A stretch of DNA of 64,000 bases from Cristatella mucedo (GCA_009760855.2 WPIO01000066.1:1917001-1981000); one strand, 5' to 3'. Numbered from the stretch's first letter, positions 31,693 through 43,545 are shown. Numbers and translations: made by a program. Notes: generated by a model not told the origin, from the sequence alone.

Positions 31693-32501
31693 GGGATGAG
31701 CATTTTGAAGATCCCTAATAGCACGAGCACTAGCTTAAGCTGAGCTTATTTTGGGTATTAAGCTTAGTGGAAAGTGAGTTCCAACTTTTGGCAGCGACGT
31801 ACTTATCCGGCGACAGCTTTTTAATTAAAAGGTAGGCATTAGGATGGGATACAATATTGGACGGAGCAATTGTCGACTGAGCATGGACAGGAAAGCTCTA
31901 AGAAACCACAAGACTGGCGCATCACTCATCGCAAGCTGCAGGATGATTGCGAGCTGTTTCTTTAAGACAAACATTTTGCTACTCTTTTCAATAGTAACTG
32001 TTCCAGCAGTGAGAGCGGGCCATAATTATATCATAGCAGTAATATGTGGCTACGACAGAAAAAGCTGATACCAGTTCATTCGAAAAGATTATTAGGCAAC
32101 GCATAATTGAAACATTTTTGAAACCGACAAAATTACAAACGGCATTGCCAGCGCTCCTCTGCAGTTTTAGTTCTTAAGCTGACCCACAGGGCCCGCCACC
32201 ACTTGGCTCGTTCGTACGTAGCGGAACTGCTGCTTCAGTTTCAGTTAGTTGGTGCCCTTAGGCCCTGTGTGGACCATAAATTAGCTATTCCATTCCTCCG
32301 CTTAAAGAGCGTTGGCGGCAGAAGCTTTAGCTCTGCAGATCCTAGACTGTAGAACTCTTCCACAATTCTTACGCAACGCCAACTACTTTCCTGCTGCCGG
32401 CTATGGCTAATCATTTTCAGCGGTCATGAGGTGCTACTTCCATGCTACTCACTACGTCAACTGCTCTCCTGACTCTGCTATGCGTCCCACTTTCTCTTTG
32501 T

Positions 32502-32829
32502 TTAGCTCTGCAGGTCCTAGACTGTGGAACTCGCTTCCACAATTCTTGCGCAACGACATCTACTCTCCAACTGCCGACTATGGCACATCTTTTTCAGCGG
32601 TCCTGAACTGCTACTTCTATGCTACTCACTACCTCAACTGCTCTCCTGACTCTGCTATGCTTCCCACTTTCTCTTTGTTGCGTGAGACGAAGTTTGTTGG
32701 CTACCGAATGCGTACCGAAAGCCGCTTAGGCTGTGAGTGTGCTATACAAAACTCTCCTGCATAACACCCACATGGTCTTTTTGACTTGGTGGAGTTACTG
32801 ACGGAGATACATTACATTACATTACATTT
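32502..32829 (+). mobile_element. CRL-B 3' end nested in an older CRL-B fragment
   Basis: A fresh CRL-B tail (TTTAGCTCTGCAGGTCCTAG to ACATT repeats) interrupts CACTTTCTCTTTG / TTGCGAGCAACGAAG of an older CRL-B copy. TTTG is repeated at both ends. T2 lacks this insertion. Confidence 0.75.
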
Positions 32830-33199
32830 GTTGCGAGCAACGAAGTCTGTTGGCTACCGAATGCGTACCGAAAGCCGCTTAGGCTGTGAGTGCCCTAATC
32901 TAAACTCTCCTGCTTGACACCCACATGGTCTTTATGACTTTGTGGAGTTACGGACGGAGATACGTTACATTAAATTACATTTTAGTGTGCCTTGTACGTG
33001 TTTCGTCATTGCTTGGTGAATCTGAGATCTTATAAAATACTGCCTTGGACGCGGGCTCTCACGCGATGTGAATTTTATAGCTCGTCATCTGCTCGGCGAT
33101 TGGCAACACGCCGCCGGTATTCTCGCCCGGCATCCATGTTCGGGAGCCATCCATCGCCGGGATTTTCCATCCAGGACTTTCCATCCGGGACTTTCCATC

Positions 33200-33287
33200 C
33201 ATCGCCGCGAACCACCGCGGGATCAGCGCCTTCAACGATGCCTGTAACGTCGTTCGGCTTACGGGTAGATTCGAATTTACGCTTGAG
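33200..33287 (+). other. Exon-2-like 3' half, unit T1
   Basis: The last codons and junction TTTACGCTTGAG/GTGAAT match those of copies A-C, and the following 3' flank (TTGAGCGCTAGC) is homologous. The 5' part is a tandem GGACTTTCCATCC repeat. From the nearest AG (33174) the length is 113 bp, not a multiple of three. Confidence 0.4.
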
Positions 33288-33852
33288 GTGAATTAAGTTG
33301 AGGGAATGTCCTTACACTTTATCGTGATAGCGTTTCTTGAGCGCTAGCAACTCCAAATGCCGCTATGAAGTCTGTCAAAATAGCTCGCAAGGCAGTGCTA
33401 AGCGTTCCTGGAAGCTTAAGGGAGACGAAGGGCATTTGCTGGGGGGGGGGGAACCCCAGGACGCGTGGCTGAGGCCTGGGTGGCCCCTGGTCCGAACGCC
33501 TCCAAGTCATCGTCGAAATAATAATAATTCGCATAAGGTCTATCAGTTCAGCTCAGCAACCAACGAGTTCGGGTCAAATGAAAACCATTGATGTGCGCTA
33601 CATGTTTTGATAACTTAAAGATAAAGATATTGGCCACTACTCACACAAAATCATCACGCGGAACTTGCCGCCGGTAGATGGAAATCCTAATTTAGCCTCG
33701 GCTGCTTTATTCGTTGACCGAGAGAGTCATGGAAATGGTATCTCTACTCTGCTCGTATCTAGCTTTTGCATTTTCTTTTGCTGTTTTTAGGAAATTCCAA
33801 GTTCTCTCCTGCGGGCGGGCTACTTAAATTGCGCCTACCTGCTGCTGCGGCA

Positions 33853-35270
33853 TTAGGCAACGCATTAATGAAACATTTTTGAAACAGACAAAAATTACAA
33901 ACGGCATTGCCAGCGCTCCTCTGCAGTTTTAGTTCTTACGCTGACCCACAAGGCCCGCCACGGCTTGGCTCGTTCGTACGTAGCTGAACTGCTGCATCAG
34001 TGTCAGCCTGTTGGCGCCCTTGGGCCCTGTGTGGACAATATATTAACTGTTCCATTCCTCCACGTATAGACCGTTGGCGACAGAAGCTTTAGCTGTGCAT
34101 GTCCTAGACTGTGGAACTCTCTTCCACAATTCTTACGCAACGATAACTACTCTCCTGCTGCCGGCTATGGCTCATCCTTTTCAGCGGTCCAGAGCTGCTA
34201 CTTCCATGCTACTCACTACCTCAACTGCTCTCCTGACTCTGCTATGCTTCACACTTTCTCTTTGTTGCGCGTGACGAAGTCTGTTGGCTACCGAATGCGT
34301 ACCAAAAGCCGCTTAGGCTGTGAGTGCCCTAAACTAAACTCTCCTGCTTGACACCCACATGGTCTTTATGACTTTGTGGAGTTACGGACGGAGATGCGTT
34401 ACATTAAATTTTAGTGCGCCTTGCTATGTGTTTCGTCATCGCTTGGTGAATCTGAGATCTTATAAAATACAGACTTGGACACGGGCTCTCACGCGACGCG
34501 AATTTTGTAGCTCGTCATCTGCTCGGCGATTGGCAACATGCCGCCGGTATTCACGCCCGCCATCCACCGCCGGGAGCCATCCATCGCCGAAACTTTCTAT
34601 CCAGGACTTTCCATCCGGGACTTTCCATCCATCGCCGGGACCCACCGCGGGATCGGCGCCTTCAACGATGCCTGCACCATCGTCCGGCTTGCAAGGACAT
34701 TTGAATTTACGCTTGAGGTGAACTTAAGTTGAGGGAATGTCCTTACACTTTATCGTGACAGCGTTTCTTGCGCTAGCAACTCCAAATGCCGCTATGAAGT
34801 CTGTCAAAATAGCTCGCAAGGCAGTGCTAGGCGTTCCTGGAAGCTTAAGGGAGACGAAGGACATTTGCTGGGGGGAGGGGTAACTCCAGGACGCGTGGCT
34901 GCGGCCTGGGTGGCTCCTGGTCCGAACGTTGCCAAGTCGTCGTCGAAATAATAATAATTCGCATAAGTTCAATAAGTTCAGCTCAGCAACCAACGAGTTT
35001 GGGTCCAATGAAAACCATTACTGTGTGCTACAATGTTTTGATAACTTAAAGATGTTGGCCCCTTCTCGTAAAAAATCCCGTGGAACTTCCCGCCGGTAGA
35101 TGGAAGTCCCAATTTAGCCTCGGCTGCTTTATTTGTTGGCCGAGAGAGTTATGGAAGCCGTATCTCTACTCTGCTCGCATATTTTTTGTACATTTTCTTT
35201 TGCGGTTCTTGGAAACTGCCATGCTCTCTCCAGCGGTGGGCTACTTTAATTTGCGTACGTGCTGCTGCAG
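33853..35270 (+). repeat. Partial tandem unit T2
   Basis: Direct repeat of T1 without the nested CRL-B insertion. It includes a CRL-B 3' fragment at about 33905-34410 and an exon-2-like end at 34640-34727. Confidence 0.75.
34640..34727 (+). other. Exon-2-like 3' half, unit T2
   Basis: Reads THRGIGAFNDACTIVRLART then FEFTLE, followed by GTGAAC (donor-like) or VNLS and a stop. The C-terminal residues match the end of exon 2 in the full units; the N-terminal half differs. Confidence 0.4.
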
Positions 35271-35430
35271 GTAAAGCAGTCGCTTTCATGACCTCGGTCC
35301 CGAGGTCGTGGGTTTGAATCCTGTGGTGGGCGATCCTTTATCGCCACTGCAAGCGGTGGTGATAACCGTAAAAGCTCTTCTATCGCTATAAAAAAGAGGC
35401 TGTTTTAAGCAGCAATGATTTATTTATTAT
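35271..35430 (+). mobile_element. SINE-beta, 5'-truncated, absent from unit A
   Basis: Starts within the A-box region (GGTAAAGCAGTCGCTTTCATG) and ends TTTATTTATTA. The matching site in unit A (about 26518-26532) is uninterrupted, so this insertion is specific to unit B. Confidence 0.8.
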
Positions 35431-35872
35431 TCGTGCTCAGTTTAGGACCAGATTATTCATGACTCTTCAGTGCAGTTTCATGCCGACTTGTACCTACGCG
35501 TAAATGTTTTTGAGTCTCCATAGCGGCTGCCTATATGAAGGCTGGAAACTCGCAGCCTTGGAAATCCGAGGGCTTGACAAGGCGGCAAATTCTCGCACGT
35601 GAAAGCGCTTGCTTTTTAAGGTCCCTGATTAAATAGCTTACCTCAGCATTGTGTCTGTATATGGTATTCAGCTTCATAGCAGGTGCTGTTCGCTTTCCGC
35701 TTGTGTTGCGCGCCGATAGGCGTCCTTCCGCCTATCCAAAAATTCTTCACTTCCTCACTTGACTTTTTAGTTTAAATCATCCTCATTTCGAGTGAGAAAC
35801 AAGGTTAAGAATTGAAGGTCGCAGCCGGGCAATGCAGGTCTGCAGCCGCAGTGCCGTAATTTCTCTTTGCAG

Positions 35873-35992
35873 GTTGCAAGCCAGCCGCAGCGGCCTGTGC
35901 GTCTCCGGTGGGAACTAGTTCCTAAAACGAGAGCCATCGCTGACAGCTCTCGCCCCGACGAGCCCGCCGATGCGTCAAATCCAACGTGCGAG
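35873..35992 (+). CDS. Exon-1-like segment, copy B
   Basis: 40 codons, acceptor CTCTTTGCAG and donor GAG/GTTAGT. The peptide is the same as copy A. The intron to exon 2 is 317 bp (35993-36309) with GT-AG ends. Function unknown. Confidence 0.45.
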
Positions 35993-36309
35993 GTTAGTAC
36001 ATTACAGCGTGGGTGTGGGCCAGTTAATTCAAGCGTCACTTTATGCGGTCCAAGAAAAGCAGTCTCTCTAGAGTATTAAACGTGCAGCAGTAAAAACGAT
36101 CAAAGCCAAATGATAGCGACCACTGCATCGCTAGTGCTCCCCGTCAGCTTGAGGGTGTTTTTGTCGTTGCGTTTCCTCGTCGCACAGTGAATCTGAGCTG
36201 GCTCAGAAAGATGAACGCACCACTCATCTTTGCCCATCTAAGCTCTGCCTCGGCCAAGTGTCGGTCGCGACATGTCTTACGCTTGCTATCTCGACGCCAC
36301 TATTTCCAG

Positions 36310-36426
36310 GTTGCCATCGCCTCCGCGATGTCCGCCACGCCGACGGGAGCCATCACTGTGAGCACCAACTCCGGCGACGCCCCCGCCACCAGTCAGCTTC
36401 TCGCCCGCGTGGCCGTGTCGCTTGAG
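36310..36426 (+). CDS. Exon-2-like segment, copy B
   Basis: 39 codons after CACTATTTCCAG: VAIASAMSATPTGAITVSTN, ending RVAVSLE. The Ser/Thr/Ala-rich content suggests an unstructured or glycosylated segment (inference). It ends at GAG/GTGAAC or reads on to VNLS and a stop. Confidence 0.45.
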
Positions 36427-36749
36427 GTGAACCTGAGTTGACCGAATGTTAATGCAAAATGTCGTTACGGCGTCGCTTGAGCGCTATCTACTGTAAAAGC
36501 CACGATACAGGTGGTCGAAATTGCTAATAAGGTTGTAAGTTTTTTTAGGAAATGAAATGGATTACATTTGCAACCCCTCTTCAAGAGGCGTACCTGCAGC
36601 CTAGGGTGTCCCTAATCCATCTCTCCGACAGTATACAACAAAACGACAATCATTCACATGAGCATAATGAGCAGCTGCTGAATTTAGGATGATTGAAAAA
36701 CAGAGTTAGATAATGTTTGATAACTAGAAGATCATGAATCTCTTGGGGT

Positions 36750-37570
36750 TCTTTAAAAGTAGATTATCTTTTGTTTAACGGTTTACCAACACGTAGAATC
36801 AGGCAATCACAGTTAGTGAACAACTCTGCAGCTTGGATTGCCTGCTGTGAGTTTTGCAGTTGCCCTGTGAAGCCACTACGTTGCCGACCTGAAATGGCTC
36901 CTGATCAAGCAACGTATTGCCTTCAAGGTTCTCCTAATCTCTTTTATGTTTCGTCATTCTCTGGCTCCAGCCTGTCTATCAGAACTACTCGCCCCTCAGG
37001 TTAAGCATCGTACCACTCGCTTTTCGGATGCAAATCGTGTAGCTTAACCTCTCGAGAACTTTAAATCTTTCTGAGACGTGTCTTCAGCTAACATGCTTCC
37101 AATGCCTCTAACTCACGCGCGACTGACCTCTCGAGAACTTTAAATCTTTCTGAGACGTGTCTTCAGCTAACATGCTTCCAATGCCTGGAACTCACGCACG
37201 ACTGACGTCACGAAATTCCTTGACTTGACGATATTTCAAACAAAAGCTAAAAGCACACCCACTTGGTACGGCATTTAGTTGGTCCTCACGACTTACCCTT
37301 CGCTCGCTTATGCGTGCACCGGGCATGCTGCTACTCAACTGTTGGTACTGGGCATTCTGCTTTAAATCGGACTTGTTTGGATAGGGCATTCGTGACACCC
37401 CGTCTTGACTTCGTGAACTCATTGCTTGCTGGTTACCGGCTCGTGCAATTAGGCGCTTACAAGTAGTGTAAACCTTGCAGCTAGGCATCTCTGCCGTGAG
37501 CGTCGCATTTGCCATATCACACCACTTCTCACCTGCCTTCATCGGCTCGCAGTGAAGCACCACATCGACT
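36750..37570 (+). mobile_element. Diverged CRL-A-like LINE C-terminus, paralogue of 28235
   Basis: Same content as 28235-29245 including the 79-bp duplication (37048-37205), but without the SINE-beta. 37571-37860 continues into the LINE ORF end. Confidence 0.65.
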
Positions 37571-37943
37571 TTAATGTTCTTTCATATTTCTTTTTGTCCT
37601 CATTATTTGGAACCAGCCTAACTATCAGATCACCTCAAACACTAGCTTATGAATCATACCACCCGCTTTTCTAAATTAAATTCTTCACCTTTACCTCCCT
37701 ACGAACCTCAAACCCTTCGGAGACCGTGCCTTTAGTACTAATGGTCAGAATGCCGGGAACTCACTTCCGGCTGGCGTCGCAAAATCCCCTGACTTCATGA
37801 CTTTAAAAGAAGCTAAAAATGGATTTATTAATTGAAGCATTTAGTGGGTCCGTGCGATTCGTCCTTTGCATGACTATGCATGCTGACCCTGCGCACGCTG
37901 CGACTGATCCTATTTGCATGATGACCCTTTGGTAAAGATAAAG

Positions 37944-38120
37944 CCTCGATGATCCAGTTGGTAAAGCGGTCGCTCATCTCGACGACTTTGTTTCGAGGTT
38001 AGTCTCGAGATTATGGGCTAGAATCTTGCAGTGGGCGGTCCTTTGTTGCAGCTGCGAGAGATGATGATTGCCCTTAAGGGTCACCTGCCGCTTAACGAAA
38101 AGGGGCTGTTAAATCAGCTA
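37944..38120 (+). mobile_element. Old SINE-beta-related element
   Basis: Body and end are SINE-beta-like (GCAGTGGGCGGTCCTTTGTTG, GGGGCTGTTAAATCAGCTAG), but the head is diverged (AAGCCTCGATGATCCAGTTG). A similar element lies at the same place in unit C, so it predates the array expansion. Confidence 0.55.
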
Positions 38121-38281
38121 GTGTCAGTTTTTGCATTTCACCTCCTACCACGTTATGCTTGTTGACGTTGACAGAGCTGCTGCTAACCATTAAATAATGG
38201 TTTCCTTGCATCCAACGGAAAGTGCATAAAAAGAGATGAGGTTCTTTGAAGGCTGTATTTATATATATTATTACTATTTAA

Positions 38282-39340
38282 ATGTAATGTATCTCCGTCT
38301 GTATCTCCACAAAGCCACGAAGACTATGTGGGTGTTACGCAGGAGAGTTTTTTTCGCTCACTCACAGTCTATGCGGCTTTCGGTACGCATTTTGTAGCCA
38401 ACAGACTTCATCTCACGCAACAAAGAGAAAGTAAGAAGCATAGCAGAGTCAGGAGAGCAGTTGAGTCAGTGAGTGGAATGGAAGTAGCAGCTCAGAACCA
38501 CTGGAAAGGACGAGCCATAGTCGGCAGCAGGAGAGTATCTGTCGTTGCGTAAGAATTGTGGAAGCGAGTTCTACCGTCAAGGACCTGCAGAGCTTAAGCT
38601 TTTGTCGCCAACGGGCTTTAAGCGAAGGAATGGAACCGCTAATTCCTTGTCCATACAGGACCTGGGGGCATGATGAAGCTAAAATTGGTGCGGCTGTTCA
38701 GCTAGGTACGGATGAGATCAACCGTGGCAGGCCTTGAGGGTCAGCGTAAGAACTTTGCTGTGTATCCGTTGATCAACTGGCATCCATACTAGCTCTTTTA
38801 GCAAAGGAGACACATAGTAAAACCTCTGGGACTTGAAGACTAGCCTTGTAGCCATATTCATAGACAGCTGCAGTGGCCCGGTTGTTTTCTTTGGTAGCCC
38901 AGCCAAAAGGAAATTACAATAATCATGCCGCGACAGAACTAAGGAGCTAGTTAAATTTTTTGCAAGCCACTGTGGAAGTCAGCTCTTAATCGTAGATAGG
39001 GCGCTGACGTGATGGCTAGCTGCAGAAGCAGCCTTCTGAACGAAGCTTTTAAAATTGAGGCAGCTGTCATAAACGACACGTACATTTTGAGCACGTGGTG
39101 ATGGTGGCACAACAGCATCACCTATTGGAAGAGCCCTTAAATCCAGCCACACGCTTAGGGTGTCATATGAGTAGCAGTTCAGTTTTGTCGTCATTTAGCT
39201 TCAAGAAGTTGTACGACATCCTGGATCGAATATCGGCATGGCTAGCATTCAGTTTATCAGTTGCTGCAGCAGATTCTGGCGGTTTGAATGACAAATAGAG
39301 CTGAGTATCGTCAGCATAACAGTGATATCCCTTTCATCGG
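38282..39340 (-). mobile_element. CRL-B LINE, 5'-truncated
   Basis: AATGT-type tail, antisense 3' UTR, thumb region and the end of the RT palm (antisense of YHCYADDTQL-like sequence near 39300). Many stops. Homology ends near 39340. Confidence 0.75.
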
Positions 39341-39397
39341 CGTCTTAATAACCCATATTTCACGCTAAACCTCTGAAAATTAAAATTAAAAAAAATT

Positions 39398-39567
39398 AAA
39401 TACTAGCTGATTTAGCAGCCTCTTTTCTATAGCGACAGATGAGCTTTTACGGCTATCCTCATCGCTTGCAGTGGCGATAAAGGATCGCCCACCGCAGGAT
39501 TCAAACCCACGACGTCGGGACCTAGGTCGTGAAAAGCAACCGCCTTACCTAGTGCCCCATCACGGCA
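39398..39567 (-). mobile_element. SINE-beta
   Basis: Reverse-complement copy (TAGCTGATTTAGCAGCCTC, CGCTTGCAGTGGCGATAAAG, antisense B-box GGATTCAAACCCACG, end CCCCATCACGGC). Confidence 0.8.
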
Positions 39568-40009
39568 GGTCATAGCTAGCCGTGTTATTCCAGTTGATCT
39601 TGAGCATGCCACTACGAAACGAACTATCACTCTTTCTTAACAGCATGTATAAAGAGCGTACAAAGAGACTAATTAGTCCAAGGGTGCTATACTAATATAT
39701 TATTTTCACTGCTACATTATTACGTCGTTACCACTGCCTGATAATCCTAGCTCCGCCTTGGACTCTATTCATTCGTCGAGAGCCCAGCTGCGACCCAAGC
39801 TTCCGTTAGGCACGCTCCTAGCTGTGTCTATTCTATTTTGCCATTCATTCCCATTCATCGCCTTGCTCTATTTTGCTACTTGCAGAGGCTCTCATCCATT
39901 CTCGCATTCGCGCCGCGTTTTCAAATGCTTATTCCGAGATAATTCTAAGGAAGCATCTCCATCAACCCCCCCCGATTAGTCTCCACGGCTGCGTGCAGTT
40001 AATAATAAC

Positions 40010-40385
40010 AATAATAGTATTACACTTGATAAATCGCTCGCAGAGAACTCAATCTCTTTCTAGGCGCTTTGCATTGGCTGCAAAGGAAATACGATCGAAT
40101 GGTGAGTGGTATAATGCTTGATAAACAACGTGATTAACGTGGTTATTGGTGAGCCGTGATGACACACTAGGTAAGGCGGTTGCTTTCACGACTACGGTCC
40201 CGAGGTCGTGGGTTCGAATCCTGCAGTGGGCGATTCTTTATTGCCACTGCAGGCGGTGGTGATAGCTGAAAAGGCTCATCTGTCACTATACAAAAAGAGG
40301 CTGTTTAATTAACTAGGATTTATTTATTTAGGGGTTACACGCGCAGGGTCAGCATGCAAGCCCACGAACACGATTAGCAACTCGC
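40010..40385 (-). mobile_element. CRL-A 3' UTR split by SINE-beta
   Basis: AAT-type tail and hairpin at 40010-40145; the sequence resumes after the SINE (GGGGTTACACGCGCAGGGTC). Host consensus at the junction is GGTTAGGGGTGACATG. Confidence 0.65.
40146..40330 (+). mobile_element. SINE-beta nested in CRL-A
   Basis: Full copy with B-box GTGGGTTCGAATCC and TTTATTTATT tail. The host GGTTA/GGGG junction shows TTA on both sides. Confidence 0.8.
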
Positions 40386-40815
40386 GCCTATAATTGATTC
40401 TCCCTAGGGCTTTCTTGCATACGGCCAACAGCTGTAGGCAATATTCGAGGTGTTATAGCTAGTTTGAAGCAACCACGCATGTGGTACTTGAGAAATCGGA
40501 ATCCTTTAAATTCAAGAGCTTCGCGAGACGCCTTACGCTCGAGTGTGTCATTGACTATTATCGATTCAGTTGCTAACCTCATAAGGGCATATGTGAGTTT
40601 TACTCACTAAAATAACAAGCGCTTTCCGCGTTCCGGTCGTGTTGTACACCGATACATGTACTTGCGCTTATCCAAAGCATCTCTTCTTCCTTATGGGGCT
40701 TTTCATAACCAGTTTCAATATACCTCATTTCGAGGGATAAACAAGGTCCAATGCTTAAGGTCGCAGCCGGGTAATGCAGGTCGGCAGCCGCAGCGTCGTA
40801 ATTTCGTCTTTGCAG

Positions 40816-40938
40816 GTTACAAGCCCCCCTCAGCGGCCTCCGCGTCCCCGGCGAGCGCTAGCTCTGCTCCGGCGAGCGGCAATCGCGGACGGCTCTCGCC
40901 CCGACGAGCACGCCGATGCGTCCAATCCACCGTGCGAG
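40816..40938 (+). CDS. Exon-1-like segment, copy C
   Basis: 41 codons, acceptor CGTCTTTGCAG and donor GAG/GTTAGT. Reads VTSPPQRPPRPRRALALLRR, later ending PPCE. One codon longer than copies A and B and strongly cationic in the first half. The intron (330 bp) keeps GT-AG. Confidence 0.45.
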
Positions 40939-41268
40939 GTTAGTACGTTACAGCGTGGGGTGTGGGTCAGTTGATCGAGGCGTCACTTTCTGCCGTCCAA
41001 GGAAAGCTGCCTCTCTTGAGCATTGAACGTGCAACAGTACAATTGATCAACTTTAAGGGATATTTTAATAATTTAATTAATAATTTAATGTAAGACATTG
41101 TATCGCTGCAGCAACTCGTCAGCGTCGAGTGCATTTCCTCGTCTCGCGGTGAATCTGAGCTGGCTCATTAATATAAAAGTAGCACTCATCTTTGCCCGCC
41201 CAAGCTCAGCCTCGGCCTCAGTGTCGCTGCATCTCTAACGCTTGCTTTCACGACGCTACCATTTCCAG

Positions 41269-41385
41269 GTCGCCATCGCCTCTGCGACGTCCACGACGCC
41301 GACGGGAGCGATCGCTGTGAGCACCGTCTCCGGCGAGGTCCCCGCCGCCAGTCAAATCCTAGCCTGCGTGGACGTGACGGTTGAG
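41269..41385 (+). CDS. Exon-2-like segment, copy C
   Basis: 39 codons after CCATTTCCAG: VAIASATSTTPTGAIAVSTV, ending CVDVTVE. It is followed by GTGAAC or VNLN and a stop. Same length and phase as copies A and B despite many substitutions. Confidence 0.45.
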
Positions 41386-41520
41386 GTGAACCTGAATTGA
41401 CCAAATTTTAGTGTAATATGTCGCTACGGTGTCGCTTGAGCGCCATCGCCTGCAAAAGCTGCGATAAAGATGGTCAAAATTGCTAATAAGGCGGCAGTTT
41501 TCAGCAAATGGATCGGTAGA

Positions 41521-41665
41521 CGCCGAGCTGGTTTGGTCCAGCGGTCAAGGTGCTTGCCCCGGGGACCAAGGTTTGGCCGAGGTCGTGTGCTCGAGCCCCG
41601 AGGCGTACGTGTGAAGCGCCGGAGTAGAGAGATTAAGTTATCCGGGGGCGCTATACAAATGAATA
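41521..41665 (+). mobile_element. SINE-alpha
   Basis: Complete head and tail (GCCGAGCTGGTTTGGTCC, GTGTGCTCGAGCCCCGAGG, GGGGGCGCTATACAAATG). Unit B lacks it. Confidence 0.8.
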
Positions 41666-41889
41666 GCATAGACATTCGCTGCGCCCATTCAAGAGGCGCG
41701 CCTGCGGTCATGGGTCGGTGAGTCAGCTTCACTTTAGGGGTCCACTTCCCCCTGGTGCCGCCCGATAAAATCAACCTCAAGTGAGAATCATCGCATTCGT
41801 TGCACGAGCGACCGCCGAGGTTAGGTTGATTGAAAAACGTTACTGTGCGCTATGTAATGTTTGACTACTTGAAGATCTTGGTCGTCAGC

Positions 41890-42660
41890 ATTTCTGAATT
41901 CCTCGCGCGGATTCGACCGCCAAACTTTCCCAAAATAACCGACGGCAAAACTAACTTATTAGCTATAGGCAAACCAAGTGTGGCACATAAATCGGAGCGG
42001 CTAGCGCTCAAAATGAGCCCTGCAAAAATATCTCCTGTTGCATTCGACCTAAATCCAGGTGTCTTGTTCCAATGTAGCCATGCACTAGCGGATCACACCC
42101 GCTCCACTGTAAAGTCTGCCTACGTTCAGCTACATGATTGCTTAAATTCGAAATGGCATCGACACTGAGACCGCATCTTAATTGGTTCACGAATTATTGG
42201 TAGCATGCCGTCTCGACTTCTGTAACTCAGCACTTGCTGGTCGACCGGCTTGTGCAGCCAGGCGCTTGCAGCTTGCAGAACTCTGCAGCAGCTAGGCTTG
42301 TCTGTCGTGAGCGTCGCAGTTGCCACATTGCACCACTTCTCGCCGTCCTGCACTGGCTCCCAGTCAAGCAACGGATCGACTTCGAAAGTAAGGTTTTGTC
42401 GCTCACTTTCAAGTCCCTCCATTCTTTTGCTCCAGCTTACTTATTAGATCTGCTGCCCCGCCAGGCTAAGCATCGAACCGACCGCTTTTCGGAATCAAAC
42501 TGTTTACCTTTACCTCGAAAAAACCTCAAATCTTTTGGAGACCGCGTCTTTAGTTCGTACGCTCCCAAAGGCTGGAGCTCACTGTCTGACTTTCGTCACG
42601 ACATTATCTGACTCGATCAAGTTTAAAATGGAGCTGAAAATGAATCAATTTTTCGAAGCA
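41890..42660 (+). mobile_element. CRL-A LINE C-terminal part
   Basis: Post-palm region to the ORF end: DGKTNLLAIGKPSV, RLVCRERRSCHIAPLLAVLH, LHWLPVKQRIDFESKVLSLT and FGDRVFSSYAPKGW are readable in shifting frames. Degraded. Confidence 0.7.
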
Positions 42661-42756
42661 TTTAGTGGGTAATGTAATTCATTCTTTTCGTGCCTGTGCA
42701 TGCTGACATTTCGCATGCTGCCACTCACCATATTTCCATGCTAACGCTACGATGAG

Positions 42757-42930
42757 CAGTCCGTGATGGCGCACTAATTAATGTGGTTGCGATCACTTTC
42801 CGAGTTCGGTCCTGAGGTTGGGCTTCAAATCTTGCAGTGGACTATTCTTTATTGCCGCTGCAAGCGGTTGTGATTGCCATTAAGGGTAATTTACCGCTAT
42901 TAAAAAGAAGCTGTTAAGTGATCTAGCATA
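42757..42930 (+). mobile_element. Old SINE-beta-related element, equivalent to 37944
   Basis: CCGTGATGGCGCACTAATTA head, GCCGCTGCAAGCGGTTGTGA body and AAGAAGCTGTTAAGTGATC end. It is followed by a CRL-A tail (42931-43085), as in unit B. Confidence 0.55.
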
Positions 42931-43545
42931 ATTTTTTATGCATTTGACCTCACACAACATTATACTTGCTGAAATTGAACATGCTGCCGTTAACCACTCG
43001 ATCATGAATCCTTAGCACCTAATGTAATATGCCTAGAAAGAGACGCGGTTCTCTGAGGGCAGTACCTGCATATCTTATTAGTAACAATTTTATTATTTCA
43101 TTAAAACTTATTTGCGGGCTAACCCGTGCGCTGCGCATCGCTAACCGTGATATTCCAGTTGACCTGGTGCATGCTACTAACTCGATGCTGCTACTAGCCA
43201 TAGGATCTCGCTTTCTTTTCAAAAGTGGTAAAAAGCGTAGACAGAGATAAAGCACCCTGGGGGCAATACACAAATGTATTATTTTTGCTGTTTTTATTAA
43301 TACATCGCCACCAACGCATGAAAATCTTAGCTCTGCCTCGGCCTGCTTGTTCATTCGCTGAGAGCCTCGTGGCGACCACGTAGCTTCCTTTCGGCACGCA
43401 ATCCGCTGTGTCGTTCGCCATCGCCATTCTTAGCCAACGCCACGATCTCATTCGTTGCCTGCTGAGGCTCATTCGTTCTCGCAATCGTGTCGCGACTTTA
43501 ATGCATGTTACGATACAGCGCCGCAGCAACCTCTCCAGCGGAGCA

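Larger units (their letters stand above)
32090..33852 (+). repeat. Partial tandem unit T1
   Basis: 32090 (TTAGGCAACGCATAATTG) to 33852 is repeated immediately as 33853-35270 (unit T2). Content: old CRL-B fragment, then sequence homologous to the intron end, exon 2 and 3' flank of the larger units, then the GCTGCTGCGGCATTAG block that also lies in units A and B. Confidence 0.75.
35036..38280 (+). repeat. Tandem unit B of the exon-cassette array
   Basis: Close relative of unit A (26455-27730, 28205-29240). It contains the complete two-exon cassette, a LINE C-terminus with the 79-bp duplication, an old SINE-beta-like insertion and a CRL-A tail to about 38280. The last two are at equivalent positions in unit C (42757-43085). 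Confidence 0.75.
39585..43085 (+). repeat. Tandem unit C of the exon-cassette array
   Basis: 39590 onward (GTGTTATTCCAGTTGATCTT) is matched by 43140 onward (GTGATATTCCAGTTGACCTG), giving a period of about 3.55 kb between units C and D. It contains the cassette exons, a SINE-alpha, a CRL-A C-terminus, an old SINE-beta and a CRL-A tail. Confidence 0.7.
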
